A DNA stretch of 50,066 nt from Novosphingobium sp. MD-1 (GCF_001014975.1 NZ_BBXA01000025.1:1-50066), one strand, 5' to 3'; counted from the stretch's first letter, positions 34,173-42,345 are shown. Program-made: numbers and translations. The notes: generated by a model from the letters alone, not told the origin.

Positions 34173-34887
34173 CATGATCGACGCGATGCGCGGGCTCGGA
34201 CTCAAAGGGATGGCCGGCGCGTTCGATGAGACCGTCACCACAGGGCTTCAGCGCCAGCGCACGACGATGGAGATACTGACCGATCTGCTGCGTGCGGAGG
34301 CAACGCACCGCCACGCCGCCTCGATCCGATACCGGATGGCGGCCGCCAAGCTGCCGGTGGTGAAGGACATTGATGCTTTCCACTTCGAGGGGACGCCGAT
34401 CAACGAGGGGCTGGTCCGTTCGCTGCACGGCGGGGCGTTCCTCCCCGCACGGCGCAATGTCGTCCTGGTCGGTGGCACCGGCACCGGCAAGACCCATCTG
34501 GCCATCGCCATCACCGCCAATGTCGTCCGCGCTGGAGCGCGGGGGCGTTACTTCAACACCGTTGATCTGGTGACCCGCCTCGAAGAGGAAGCCCGGATCG
34601 GCAAAAGCGGCGCGCTTGCCGCCCAGCTCTCTCGCCTCGACCTCGTCGTGCTCGATGAGCTTGGCTATCTTCCCTTCGCCCGTTCAGGCGGGCAGTTGCT
34701 GTTCCATCTGGTCAGCAAACTTTACGAGCAAACCAGCGTCATCATCACGACCAACCTGGCGTTCGGAGAATGGCCGACGGTGTTCGGCGACCCCAAGATG
34801 ACCACCGCTCTCCTCGATCGCGTCACCCATCATTGCGACATCATCGAGACCGGCAATGACAGCTGGCGCTTCAAGAACCGAAACTGA
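34159..34887 (+). CDS. istB: IS21-family helper ATPase IstB
   Basis: The 242-residue AAA+ ATPase, related to DnaC, has Walker [15 protein letters not shown] and Walker [13 protein letters not shown], followed by the sensor segment [13 protein letters not shown] and the C-terminal [14 protein letters not shown]. It delivers target DNA to IstA. The gene is intact and overlaps the 3' end of istA. Confidence 0.96.
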   Translation: MQRHDMIDAMRGLGLKGMAGAFDETVTTGLQRQRTTMEILTDLLRAEATHRHAASIRYRMAAAKLPVVKDIDAFHFEGTPINEGLVRSLHGGAFLPARRNVVLVGGTGTGKTHLAIAITANVVRAGARGRYFNTVDLVTRLEEEARIGKSGALAAQLSRLDLVVLDELGYLPFARSGGQLLFHLVSKLYEQTSVIITTNLAFGEWPTVFGDPKMTTALLDRVTHHCDIIETGNDSWRFKNRN

Positions 34888-34912
34888 TCCCTGCCGCACG
34901 CAGGATTAAGGT

Positions 34913-34975
34913 GCCTTGCGCTGCGCGCGCCTCCGGTCGGGCTCCGCCCTCCCTACGCCGCGCGCAGCGCAAGGC
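34913..34975. terminator. Long hairpin after istB
   Basis: GCCTTGCGCTGCGCGCG (34913-34929) pairs perfectly over 17 bases with 34959-34975. It lies 25 bases past the istB stop, inside the insertion sequence, and probably ends or insulates transcription of istAB. No T-run follows. Confidence 0.6.
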
Positions 34976-35058
34976 GCGTTCCTCGACCGTCCTGCCATCG
35001 TTGAGAGGGGGTCCCTTTTGCGCGCCGATCGGGGGTCCCTTTTGGACGCCGATTGACA

Positions 35059-35209
35059 TCCAGACCCACGCCGCGCGGGGCTGCTGGCCTTCGATCATCT
35101 GCCGGACGTAGCCAATTTGCTGGTCGATCCGGCGAACCAGCTTCTGCCGACGCTGGACGGTCGGGCTGAGCTTTTCCGGTCGAGTGGTAGCGACGAACTT
35201 GAGTTCCAT
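35059..35209 (-). pseudogene. 5' fragment of a gene cut by the IS21 element
   Basis: The minus-strand frame starts at ATG 35209 (GGAG nine bases upstream) and reads MELKFVATTRPEKLSPTV, then a basic helical region with RRIDQQIGYVRQMIEG and RAAWVW, before running into the insertion sequence at codon 51. An alternative ATG five codons earlier exists. The intact protein was probably small and soluble; I recognise no function. A possible 3' remnant lies at 32491-32545. Confidence 0.65.
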
Positions 35210-35386
35210 GGGGCATATCTCCATTGTTGATATGCCCCGGCTCCCGTCAGCCGGACTGAAGGTCCACGGGCTATCTCGACCTACGACAGAAAGACGTCAT
35301 CAGCCCCCACTTGCGCCTTGTCGGGCGTTGCGCTGAAGTGCAGAAAATCGCTAAGTGTCAATGCGATTTGAATGCGAGGACATGTA

Positions 35387-36736
35387 ATGGCAGCAGAGGC
35401 AACTTACATTGAGAAAGCGGACGTTTCGATCCGCGAAACGCTTCTGCGCTTTGAATGCCAGCCAATTCTTTTCGTTGGGAGCGGTTTGGCGCAGCGATAT
35501 TTCGGCGCCCCCACTTGGCACGCATTGCTCAAAGCGATGTTCGAGAAGTTGCCGGATGGAGCGGATGGCTACGAGTATAATCGCCAGAAGCACAGCGATG
35601 ATCCGGTGGCGATCGGCACCGTCCTGTCAGACCTCGTTTTTGAATGGGCATGGAAGGAGGGGAAAGGTAACTTCCCGACCGAGATGTTCCAAAGCGGGGT
35701 CCGCAAAGACACCTTCTTAAAGTACCTCGTGTGCAAGCACTTGGAAGAGATGCTGGCCAACGCAGCACCGTTGCAATCCCCTCTCAAGGAAGAGGTCGCA
35801 GCCCTCTCGGAGATTAAGCCTCATGCAGTCATCACGACCAACTACGATCCGTTCCTCGAGCAAGTTCTCGAAGGCTATGAACCCATCACCGGCCAGACGA
35901 TTATTCGTTACAACACCAACAGCTTCGGTGAAATCTTCCATATTCATGGTGACGTATCCGATCCAAGCTCGCTGGTGCTGACCTCACCTGACTATGCGGA
36001 TTGGGCGGAGAAGAAAAAATACGTTTCGGCTAAACTGCTGACGTATTTCGCCGAGCATCCCGTGTTTATCCTTGGATACGGTCTGGGCGATCATAACGTG
36101 AAAGCGATACTGCGCGACATCGGTGAGCTAGTCGCGGACGAAAACGGCCTGATTGAGAACGTTTATCAGGTCATCTGGCATCCAGAGCCGGTTGGGCCTA
36201 AGCCGCCCGAGCAAGCCGTCTTCGCCGTCGATGGACAAGAATATCGGACTCAGGCGATCCACACGAACGACCTATTGTGGGTATTCAAAGCGCTCCGCAG
36301 CCAGTCCGCTCTAACGTCGATTAATCCGAAGCTAGTTCGTGCGCTCGCTGCGCGGACCATGAGGCTAATCCGTCACGATATTCCGTCTGGCAGCGTCGCG
36401 GTGGATTATGATGTTCTAGAACGAGTAGCAGGCGACGGGAATGAACTGCCGAAGCTTCTCGGCATCACGCCCGTCGAGAACGCAAACCAGTCACACCCCT
36501 TCACGCTGACCCAAGTGGCAAAGCGGTTGAAACTGCCGAACTGGCAAGCTGCCAATAAGATAATCAACGAAATCAAGGATGCTACAGGGACTGACCTTCG
36601 CTCCACTGACAACCGCTACCACTGTAAGATCAAGACGGGGACGAAGGACACCAGCATGACACGCAAGTGGTCCCACGAGGCTGTCGCACTTCTGGAGCGT
36701 CACTTGAAGGGCGAAGCGTTAGACCTCAACCTCTGA
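35387..36736 (+). CDS. SIR2-domain protein, probable NAD-consuming defence effector
   Basis: The 449-residue protein has an N-terminal SIR2 domain (about 20-260): FVGSGLAQRYFGAPTW for NAD binding, TTNYDPFLEQ with catalytic N152, FHIHGDVSDPSSLVLT with H187, and the late FILGYGLGDHNVK. The C-terminal 180 residues have no recognised fold; they include a helical segment that resembles a winged helix (FTLTQVAKRLKLPNWQAANKIINEI). SIR2 domains of this kind deplete NAD in several anti-phage systems. The second ATG (35387) is preferred, with GAGGA six bases before it. The gene converges on the OLD-like ATPase gene. Confidence 0.87.
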   Translation: MAAEATYIEKADVSIRETLLRFECQPILFVGSGLAQRYFGAPTWHALLKAMFEKLPDGADGYEYNRQKHSDDPVAIGTVLSDLVFEWAWKEGKGNFPTEMFQSGVRKDTFLKYLVCKHLEEMLANAAPLQSPLKEEVAALSEIKPHAVITTNYDPFLEQVLEGYEPITGQTIIRYNTNSFGEIFHIHGDVSDPSSLVLTSPDYADWAEKKKYVSAKLLTYFAEHPVFILGYGLGDHNVKAILRDIGELVADENGLIENVYQVIWHPEPVGPKPPEQAVFAVDGQEYRTQAIHTNDLLWVFKALRSQSALTSINPKLVRALAARTMRLIRHDIPSGSVAVDYDVLERVAGDGNELPKLLGITPVENANQSHPFTLTQVAKRLKLPNWQAANKIINEIKDATGTDLRSTDNRYHCKIKTGTKDTSMTRKWSHEAVALLERHLKGEALDLNL

Positions 36737-36920
36737 CCGCTGTGCGATTCATGCCGGCCGTAGCTTTTCAGCTTCGCCGTCATTGAAATGCAGCAGGAGA
36801 TCAAAATGCTCCTGCTGATCCGGCCATGTCCCATGCTTCCATGATCACGTCGTGGCGATTTCCGTCACGCCTGATCCTCAGCCCGAACTTTGCTGACGTG
36901 ATCAGCTCTCAATTTGCTGC
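36737..36920. other. Convergent spacer with hairpin and a decayed reading frame
   Basis: CAGCAGGAG (36791-36799) pairs perfectly with CTCCTGCTG (36809-36817), which may serve as a terminator for the converging SIR2 and ATPase genes although it lacks a T-run. On the minus strand, protein-like text is split between two frames (LRIRRDGNRHDVIMEAWD, then PDQQEHFDLLLHFNDGEAEK), suggesting a frameshifted remnant without a start codon. Confidence 0.35.
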
Positions 36921-38420
36921 TCATTGCACCACGGAAAGCGAAAGATCGCCTTGATCATCGGCTTTGCTAACGGGCGGATGCCCCCAAAGCGCCGTAACCA
37001 CCTCATCTCCCAGAAACTCACCAATTTGACCGACAGGCCGCGCCTTTCCGATAACCGAGGCAACGCGGACGGTCCAATGGATACGCTTAGGATCGAGGAT
37101 TAGAGAAAGTTGCTCAATGACTTGTTTGAGATCATGCGTCCGCCGGTCGCAACCGATGATAGCCTGTAGAAGTTCGGCCTTGCCCCCAAAGCCCTCGGCT
37201 TGCTCCTGGATCTTCATCTGAGCAGATGGCCAATCGTGATTCATCGTGGCGAGAACCTCATCAGTCAAAAAGAGATTTTCGCTTTCGTAGCAATTGAGCT
37301 GAATGAAGCCGATGTGCTCTTGTGGGGTCTCAGCATTTTCCTTTGGCTTGCCCTTGTCGCCGTCAACCAAGGCGAATCCGGATTTCGGACCTCCTTGCTC
37401 CCGCAATGCATTGAGTACGCGTTCTAGTGCGCGCTGGTGGTTTAGGATTTTCTGTCCGCCTGACGGCAATACAGAGAAACTGACAACGTGATGCCGGGGT
37501 ACTTGGCTCCAAATGCGGTAGTCGTCATCCCCCTCAACGAGCAGCAAGGGAACTCCAAAGAGTGGCCCCATCAAGGCGTGACCGCCTAAGCATGATGCCA
37601 ATTCTTTAAGTACATCGTTGAATGGAAGCGCGGTAAAGTGGACCCCGACTCTGTCGAGATAAAGCACGCTGGCATCGCTCCCGCCGAACTGACCTAAAGC
37701 AGCGAGAAGTGAAGGGCTATGAGTCGCTACAATCGTTTGAAACTTATACCGATTTGCAGCCTCCGTTAGAAAGTCCGCAAATCTTACAAGAAGGTCTGGA
37801 TGAACGTGGGCATCGGGTTCATCGATCAGCATCAGTCGCTGCTGCGTTCCTTCGATTTCCCACATGCTGGCCACGGTCAAAATATCGAGGCCGAGAAGAA
37901 GAAGCTGTGCCTCTCCGCTGCTTAACTGATCGACCTGCGTGATAGTTTGATCTTTGCCGGCGCGTTTCAGCTCATACGGAGGAGTGGCGGATGGTTTCAG
38001 AGTGAGTTCAAAATCTGGGAGGAGCCTTCCGATGGCCTTGTGCAACTCAGGTGGAGCACACGGTGCTGGGCCTTCGCCTGAGAAACCACCGCGCGACATA
38101 AGGTAAGCTTGAATACGGCCAACGATCTGGCGACGGTAATTCTCGTGAAAGTTCCGCTGACTTTCATTCCGCCTTGATTGTGCAGACACCTGCTGTTGGA
38201 TGAAGTTCGCGTTGTAGTCGAACTCTCCGGTGCGCTCCGGAATGATATAATGAGTGCTGTCCGGCGCGCTGTCTCGCCAAGCTCGAAGCAGCCGACTCTT
38301 TCCTGAGCCATTTTTTCCGAAAACAGCCACTAGGCTGGTTAGGCTATTCAAGCGCCATTCCCCGCCGCCTAAGTCACCGGGGCGCGGAATCACTACATCT
38401 TTGATCTGAGGAATTGCCAT
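36921..38420 (-). CDS. OLD-like ATPase with TOPRIM-type domain
   Basis: The 499-residue protein starts MAIPQIKDVVIP; 35 codons upstream are unsupported. Walker A is VFGKNGSGKSRLL (about 33-45), the signature-like VDQLSSGEAQLLLLGLD and Walker B LMLIDEPDAHVHP follow, then VATHSPSLLAAL. After the ATPase (to about residue 300) comes LLLVEGDDDYRIW with a later ALVDGDKG, the glutamate and aspartates of a TOPRIM nuclease as in OLD-family or DUF4435-type proteins. Such proteins act alone or with partners in phage defence. It converges on the SIR2 gene and is followed upstream by the integrase gene on the same strand, 46 bases away. Confidence 0.83.
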   Translation of the reverse strand: MAIPQIKDVVIPRPGDLGGGEWRLNSLTSLVAVFGKNGSGKSRLLRAWRDSAPDSTHYIIPERTGEFDYNANFIQQQVSAQSRRNESQRNFHENYRRQIVGRIQAYLMSRGGFSGEGPAPCAPPELHKAIGRLLPDFELTLKPSATPPYELKRAGKDQTITQVDQLSSGEAQLLLLGLDILTVASMWEIEGTQQRLMLIDEPDAHVHPDLLVRFADFLTEAANRYKFQTIVATHSPSLLAALGQFGGSDASVLYLDRVGVHFTALPFNDVLKELASCLGGHALMGPLFGVPLLLVEGDDDYRIWSQVPRHHVVSFSVLPSGGQKILNHQRALERVLNALREQGGPKSGFALVDGDKGKPKENAETPQEHIGFIQLNCYESENLFLTDEVLATMNHDWPSAQMKIQEQAEGFGGKAELLQAIIGCDRRTHDLKQVIEQLSLILDPKRIHWTVRVASVIGKARPVGQIGEFLGDEVVTALWGHPPVSKADDQGDLSLSVVQ

Positions 38421-38466
38421 GGCCTCTGCATAAAGGGGGAATCGCAATCCACCTAGTGCCGTACAG

Positions 38467-39783
38467 TCACTTCCTGCTCCCCAGCCACCCCAACGCCGAT
38501 CCGCCTTCCTCGCTGGCCTTGGCAACGCGCTTGGTCTTGGGCTTGGTCAGTTCCTCGACCATGCCGACGTTCGTCGTGTGGCCGTAGTACTGCTCCAGCA
38601 TCGCCACTGACGTTCCCATGTTCTGGGCCAAGGCGTAGTGGTTCACGCCCGCCTCGATCCGTGTGGTGGCGTAGGTATGGCGGAGGGAATAGATCGTCCG
38701 CCGCTGGCCGAAGGTGTCGAACGTGAGGCCCGCGTGTTCGATGAATGCCGCGAACGACTTCTTGAAGGACTCGATGGCGTTGCCGTGCTTGTCGCAAAAC
38801 ACGAAGCTGTCGGGTGGAACGTCGTCCTTCTCGAAGATGTCGGACGTTTCGTCCTTGAGGTCCTTCCGGCGCATTTCGAGGATTCGATAGAGCGCCTGCC
38901 GAACCAGAGGACCGGAAGCGACCACCTCGCGTATGCCGGTCTTGCCCTTCACGGTGAGCGCGACGTTCGGGACGTTGGGGTCTTTGCTGTTGTTGATGGG
39001 GCGGATGTCACGCCATCGCAGGTTCCGTGCCTCGCCAACGCGAATCCCGGTTTCGGCAAGGACCAGGACGTAATGCAACATCAACCTGCGATCCCGCTGG
39101 ACCGAACCGGGACTTTCCTTGAGGTAGTCCGGCACCGCCCGCAGTAGCTGGTTCCATTCCTCGCGGTTGAAATGCGGCCTGCGCTTCTGGTCGCCGTTGA
39201 TCTTGGGGAATTTGGGCATTGCCGCAAGGTGCCCTTCCTCGACGCACCAGTTGAAGAAGTGCTTGAGGTCCGAGAACATCCGTTTGACGGAGTTGGGCGA
39301 TAGCGCGCCCTTCTTGGTCTTGCTGGCCTGATCGTCCACCAGCTTGGAAAGCGTGGCCGTGGTCAGCTCCTCGAACGTTTTGCGGTCGAGGAACGGCTTG
39401 ACCCGCTTCATCAGCAGAATCTTGTAGTGGATCGACAGCCGGTCCTTCTGGGGTTCCAGCCGCTTCACGTAGGCATCGATCACCGGCCCCATCCGCTTGC
39501 CGACAGGAGCCTCGCCGGTCAGCGATTTGACCAGAAGCTGGTTGTAGAGGTCATCGGCGAACTTGAACGCCTTGTGCTCATCTCCGGTGCCGGTGCTGCG
39601 GTTGACGTAGCCCTTGCCGCCCGGAACCTTCACCCGGCACATCCATGTCGGCTTTTTGAAGTCCGAGCGCTGGTAGAGGTAGATCACGCCGTCACGGAAC
39701 GTCTTGCTCTGCGTGACCGTGGCCTTGGAGGATTCGCGAGGTTTCGCCACCTCTGCATCTGACGCGGAATCTTTGAGACCCAT
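38467..39783 (-). CDS. int: Tyrosine recombinase (element integrase)
   Basis: The 438-residue integrase has an N-terminal arm-binding region (FRDGVIYLYQRSDFKKPTW), a core-binding SAM-like domain (about 100-190) and the catalytic domain. Catalytic residues: arginine in ETGIRVGEARNLRW, the IYSLRHTYATTR box, where tyrosine replaces the usual first histidine, and the nucleophile tyrosine in LEQYYGHTT. It reads away from the tRNA-Gly gene and its start lies 107 bases from the right attachment repeat. It very probably catalyses integration at that tRNA. Confidence 0.94.
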   Translation of the reverse strand: MGLKDSASDAEVAKPRESSKATVTQSKTFRDGVIYLYQRSDFKKPTWMCRVKVPGGKGYVNRSTGTGDEHKAFKFADDLYNQLLVKSLTGEAPVGKRMGPVIDAYVKRLEPQKDRLSIHYKILLMKRVKPFLDRKTFEELTTATLSKLVDDQASKTKKGALSPNSVKRMFSDLKHFFNWCVEEGHLAAMPKFPKINGDQKRRPHFNREEWNQLLRAVPDYLKESPGSVQRDRRLMLHYVLVLAETGIRVGEARNLRWRDIRPINNSKDPNVPNVALTVKGKTGIREVVASGPLVRQALYRILEMRRKDLKDETSDIFEKDDVPPDSFVFCDKHGNAIESFKKSFAAFIEHAGLTFDTFGQRRTIYSLRHTYATTRIEAGVNHYALAQNMGTSVAMLEQYYGHTTNVGMVEELTKPKTKRVAKASEEGGSALGWLGSRK

Positions 39784-39790
39784 CTTCCCC

Positions 39791-39875
39791 GAAATCCGAA
39801 CACGGCCCGGAATATCCGAACACGATCCGAAGATGCTATTTTTTCGGATTTTTGGGAACAGGGTTTCTGATAAAC
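39791..39875. repeat. Right-end repeats, probable integrase arm sites
   Basis: ATCCGAACACG occurs twice (39794-39804 and 39814-39824), each followed by a related CCCGGA or ATCCGA word, and GAAATCCGA matches the left end at 28761. TTTCTGATAAAC (39864-39875) is the inverted copy of 28753-28764. The cluster stands between the integrase start and the attachment repeat. Confidence 0.6.
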
Positions 39876-39889
39876 CCTTGGTTTTCCGA

Positions 39890-39942
39890 GGAAAACTGGA
39901 GCGGGCGAAGGGATTCGAACCCTCGACCCCAACCTTGGCAAG
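39890..39942. repeat. Right attachment repeat within tRNA-Gly
   Basis: These 53 bases are identical to 28656-28708 and overlap the 3' half of the tRNA-Gly gene, so integration left the tRNA intact. Confidence 0.95.
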
Positions 39943-39971
39943 GTTGTGCTCTACCCCTGAGCTACGCCCGC
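39897..39971 (-). tRNA. tRNA-Gly(GCC)
   Basis: The 75-base gene on the minus strand has acceptor arms GCGGGCG and CGCCCGC, T discriminator and encoded CCA, D-arm GCTCAGGGGTAGAGC, anticodon GCC in TTGCCAA, and T-loop GGTTCGAATC. It is the integration site of the adjacent element. Confidence 0.96.
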
Positions 39972-40186
39972 TCGTGCGTTTCGGACCGGAGGAAAAATCC
40001 CCTTCCGGCCGGGGTGAGGCGCGCCGTTAGCATCGACTCGGGAGAGCCGCAACACCAAAAATGCACTTTCTCGCCGCGCGCCCGCCGATGGCCTGTGGAA
40101 AGGGGACAAACCCCTTGCCGAACGGCGCCGCATTCCCACATGGTGGTCGGACGTATCGCATTGTTCGCGCGCATCGGAGATCGACA

Positions 40187-41095
40187 TTGGCAAGCCTTGG
40201 CCTGAACCTGGAAGAACAGAAGGCGGTGGACCGGTTCCGCAAGGACGTGGTCGAACCGTCGATGACCAAGCTGGTCATCCTCGATTTCTGGGCGGAATGG
40301 TGCGGCCCGTGCAAGCAGCTGACGCCGGTGCTGGAAAAGGTCGCCGCCGAATACGCGGACAAGGGCGTGGTGCTCGCCAAGGTCAACGTGGACGAGGAAC
40401 AGTTCATCGCCGCGCAGTTCCAGGTGCGCTCGATCCCCACCGTCTATGCCATGTTCCAGGGCCAGCCCGTGGCCGACCTGACCGGCGCGCGCACCGAATC
40501 GCAGCTCAAGCAGTACCTCGACCAGATTCTCGCCAAGGTGCCGGTGCAGGCCGGTGACGAGCCGGCGCAGGACATCACCCCGCTGCTCGACATGGGCGAA
40601 GAAGTGCTGGCCGGCGGTGACGGCGATCGCGCGGCGGACATCTTCGCCCAGATCATCGAGATCGCGCCCGACAGCGCGCCCGCGCACGCGGGGCTGATCC
40701 GCGCGCTGCTGCTGGCCGGCCGCAAGGAGGAAGCCGCCGAGGTGCTGGCCGCGCTCGATCCCGGGCTGGCGGACGATCCGGCGCTGGCGCAGGCCCGCTC
40801 GGCGCTGGCGCTGGCGGAGGACGCGCCCGAGGCCGGCGAGCTGGCCGGGCTGCGCGCCGCGGCGGAGGCCGATCCGGCGGACATGGCCGCGCAGCTCGCC
40901 TATGCCAACGCGCTCTATGCCGGTGGCGATCGCGATGCTGCCGCCGCGACGCTGCTGCGCATGATCGCCGCCGATCGTGAGTGGAGCGAAGGCGCGGCGC
41001 GTGCCCGCCTGCTCCAGATCTTCGAGGCGATCGGGCTGGAAGACCCGTGGGTCGCGGCGACGCGGCGCAAGCTGTCGACCGTGCTGTTCGGCTGA
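40187..41095 (+). CDS. CnoX-like thioredoxin/TPR protein
   Basis: The 302-residue protein joins a thioredoxin domain (about 25-115, active site FWAEWCGPCKQLTP) to a TPR-like helical tail (about 130-300). This is the architecture of CnoX (YbbN), a chaperone-redoxin that protects unfolding proteins and hands them to GroEL. Unlike the E. coli protein the CxxC pair is intact, as in Caulobacter CnoX. The start is a TTG at 40187 with GGAG seven bases upstream; the frame is open further but covers sequence near the tRNA. It precedes the LON-domain gene by two bases. Confidence 0.9.
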   Translation: MASLGLNLEEQKAVDRFRKDVVEPSMTKLVILDFWAEWCGPCKQLTPVLEKVAAEYADKGVVLAKVNVDEEQFIAAQFQVRSIPTVYAMFQGQPVADLTGARTESQLKQYLDQILAKVPVQAGDEPAQDITPLLDMGEEVLAGGDGDRAADIFAQIIEIAPDSAPAHAGLIRALLLAGRKEEAAEVLAALDPGLADDPALAQARSALALAEDAPEAGELAGLRAAAEADPADMAAQLAYANALYAGGDRDAAAATLLRMIAADREWSEGAARARLLQIFEAIGLEDPWVAATRRKLSTVLFG

Positions 41096-41097
41096 CC

Positions 41098-41724
41098 ATG
41101 GGCGGAACGATCGACACCACGCGGCTTTCGATCTTCCCGCTCCCCGGCGCCACGCTGTTTCCGGGGCTGCAGCTGCCGTTGCACATCTTCGAGCCGCGCT
41201 ATCGCGCGCTGGTCTCCGATGCGCTGGCGCGCGACCGGCGCATCGCGATGATCCAGCCGCAGGCCCCGGCCGAAGGCGCGCCGCTGTTCAGCGTGGGCTG
41301 CGTCGGCAAGATCGGCGAGGTCGAAGCGCTGGAGGACGGACGCTACAACATCGTGCTGCAGGGTCTTTCGCGCTTCCGCGTGCTGCGCGAACTGGATGTG
41401 ACCACGCCGTTCCGGCAGGTCGAGGCCGAACTGATCGAGGACGATCCCGATGCGGTGCTGAGCGCGGTGGAGCGCGCCTCGTTCGAGCGCGAGGCGCGTA
41501 TCTTCGCCGATGCGCAGGGCTATGCCGTGGACTGGGAATCGGTGACGCGGCTGGACGACATGGCGCTGATCAACGGCGTGTCGCAGATCGTGCCGTTCGA
41601 TATCGCCGCCAAGCAGGCGCTGCTGGAAGCGCCTGATCTCGCCACGCGCTGCGAACTGCTGGTGCAGTTGCTGCAATTCTTTGGCCGGCGCGACAGCGAC
41701 GACAACCAGGTGACGCTGCAGTAA
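41098..41724 (+). CDS. LON substrate-binding domain protein
   Basis: The 208-residue protein consists of a stand-alone LON N-terminal domain: LSIFPLPGATLFPGLQLPLHIFEPRYRALV at the start and helices through QLLQFFGRRD at the end. It has no ATPase or protease part. Similar single-domain proteins are common beside thioredoxin genes in alphaproteobacteria; their role is unknown, perhaps in protein quality control. Its ATG begins two bases after the CnoX-like stop, so the two are almost certainly one operon. Confidence 0.88.
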   Translation: MGGTIDTTRLSIFPLPGATLFPGLQLPLHIFEPRYRALVSDALARDRRIAMIQPQAPAEGAPLFSVGCVGKIGEVEALEDGRYNIVLQGLSRFRVLRELDVTTPFRQVEAELIEDDPDAVLSAVERASFEREARIFADAQGYAVDWESVTRLDDMALINGVSQIVPFDIAAKQALLEAPDLATRCELLVQLLQFFGRRDSDDNQVTLQ

Positions 41725-41730
41725 ACGCGC

Positions 41731-42345
41731 TCAGAACTGCGCCTTGATCCCGTCGATCACGTATTGCGCGGCCAGCGCCGCGAGCAGCACGCCCAGCAGG
41801 CGCGTAACCACCGCTTCGGCCTGCTGGCCCACCAACCGCATCAGCGGGCCGGCGGCCAGCAGCGCGGCGAGGATCAGCACCATCACGCAGGCCAGCGCGC
41901 CCAGCACGACCATGGTCTGTTCGTTGCCTTGCGCGCGGCTGGTCAGCAGCATGACCGTGGCGATCGAGCCCGGCCCGGCGATCATCGGCATGGCCATGGG
42001 GAACACGGACACGTCGTCCACCTCGGTATGGCGGACCTTTTCCGCGCGCTGTTCGCGCCGTTCGGTGCGCTTTTCGAACACCATGTCGAGCGCGATCACG
42101 AACAGCATGATGCCGCCGGCGATGCGGAAGCTGGCCAGCTCGATGTGCAGGCCCGACAGCAGCTTTTCCCCGAACAGCGCGAAGACCAGCAGGATGCCCG
42201 TGGCGATCAGCGTGGCGCGGATCGCCATGTTGCGCGCCTGCGCGGGGCTGGCCCCGGCGGTAAGCCCGGCATAGATCGGCGCGCAGCCGGGCGGATCGAT
42301 CACCACGAACAGCGTGACGAAGGCGGAGACGAACAGTTCCCACAT
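41731..42345 (-). CDS. MarC-family membrane protein
   Basis: The 204-residue protein has six membrane segments and MarC-family motifs: the early VVIDPPGCAPIYAGLTAG loop, FRIAGGIMLFVIALDMVF, and FPMAMPMIAGPGSIATVM. AAGGA lies eight bases before the ATG; a longer frame upstream overlaps the next gene in another register. MarC proteins were once thought to be antibiotic-related, but their function is unknown. It is convergent with the LON-domain gene, six bases apart. Confidence 0.9.
   Translation of the reverse strand: MWELFVSAFVTLFVVIDPPGCAPIYAGLTAGASPAQARNMAIRATLIATGILLVFALFGEKLLSGLHIELASFRIAGGIMLFVIALDMVFEKRTERREQRAEKVRHTEVDDVSVFPMAMPMIAGPGSIATVMLLTSRAQGNEQTMVVLGALACVMVLILAALLAAGPLMRLVGQQAEAVVTRLLGVLLAALAAQYVIDGIKAQF

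Larger units (their letters stand above)
32546..35058 (+). mobile_element. IS21-family insertion sequence
   Basis: The 2513-bp element begins TGTGGATCGGCGTGCAAAAA and ends with the matching inverted repeat, TGTCAATCGGCGTCCAAAAG on the opposite strand (4 mismatches in 27). Each end holds two tandem copies of an ATCGGCG...AAAAGGGACCCC unit, as is usual for IS21 relatives, which have multiple transposase sites. It encodes the IstA and IstB pair. No 4-8 bp target duplication is visible at the junctions, so insertion may have been followed by a deletion or recombination. Confidence 0.92.
28656..39942. mobile_element. tRNA-Gly-integrated element carrying defence-type genes
   Basis: A perfect 53-bp direct repeat at 28656-28708 and 39890-39942 bounds about 11.2 kb. 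The right copy is the 3' part of an intact tRNA-Gly(GCC) gene, and the tyrosine recombinase gene lies directly beside it, the standard layout of an integrative island. Cargo in order: HEPN-like gene, membrane microprotein with tandem winged-helix gene, TIR gene with partner, an IS21-type insertion in a broken gene, SIR2 gene, OLD-like ATPase gene, integrase. No conjugation or phage structural genes are present, so it would depend on outside help to move between cells. Confidence 0.92.

Noticed and set aside
32546..35058. CRISPR-like interpretation of the tandem ATCGGCG...GGACCCC units
   Set aside because: Only two copies at each end of an IS21 element; they are transposase-binding repeats.
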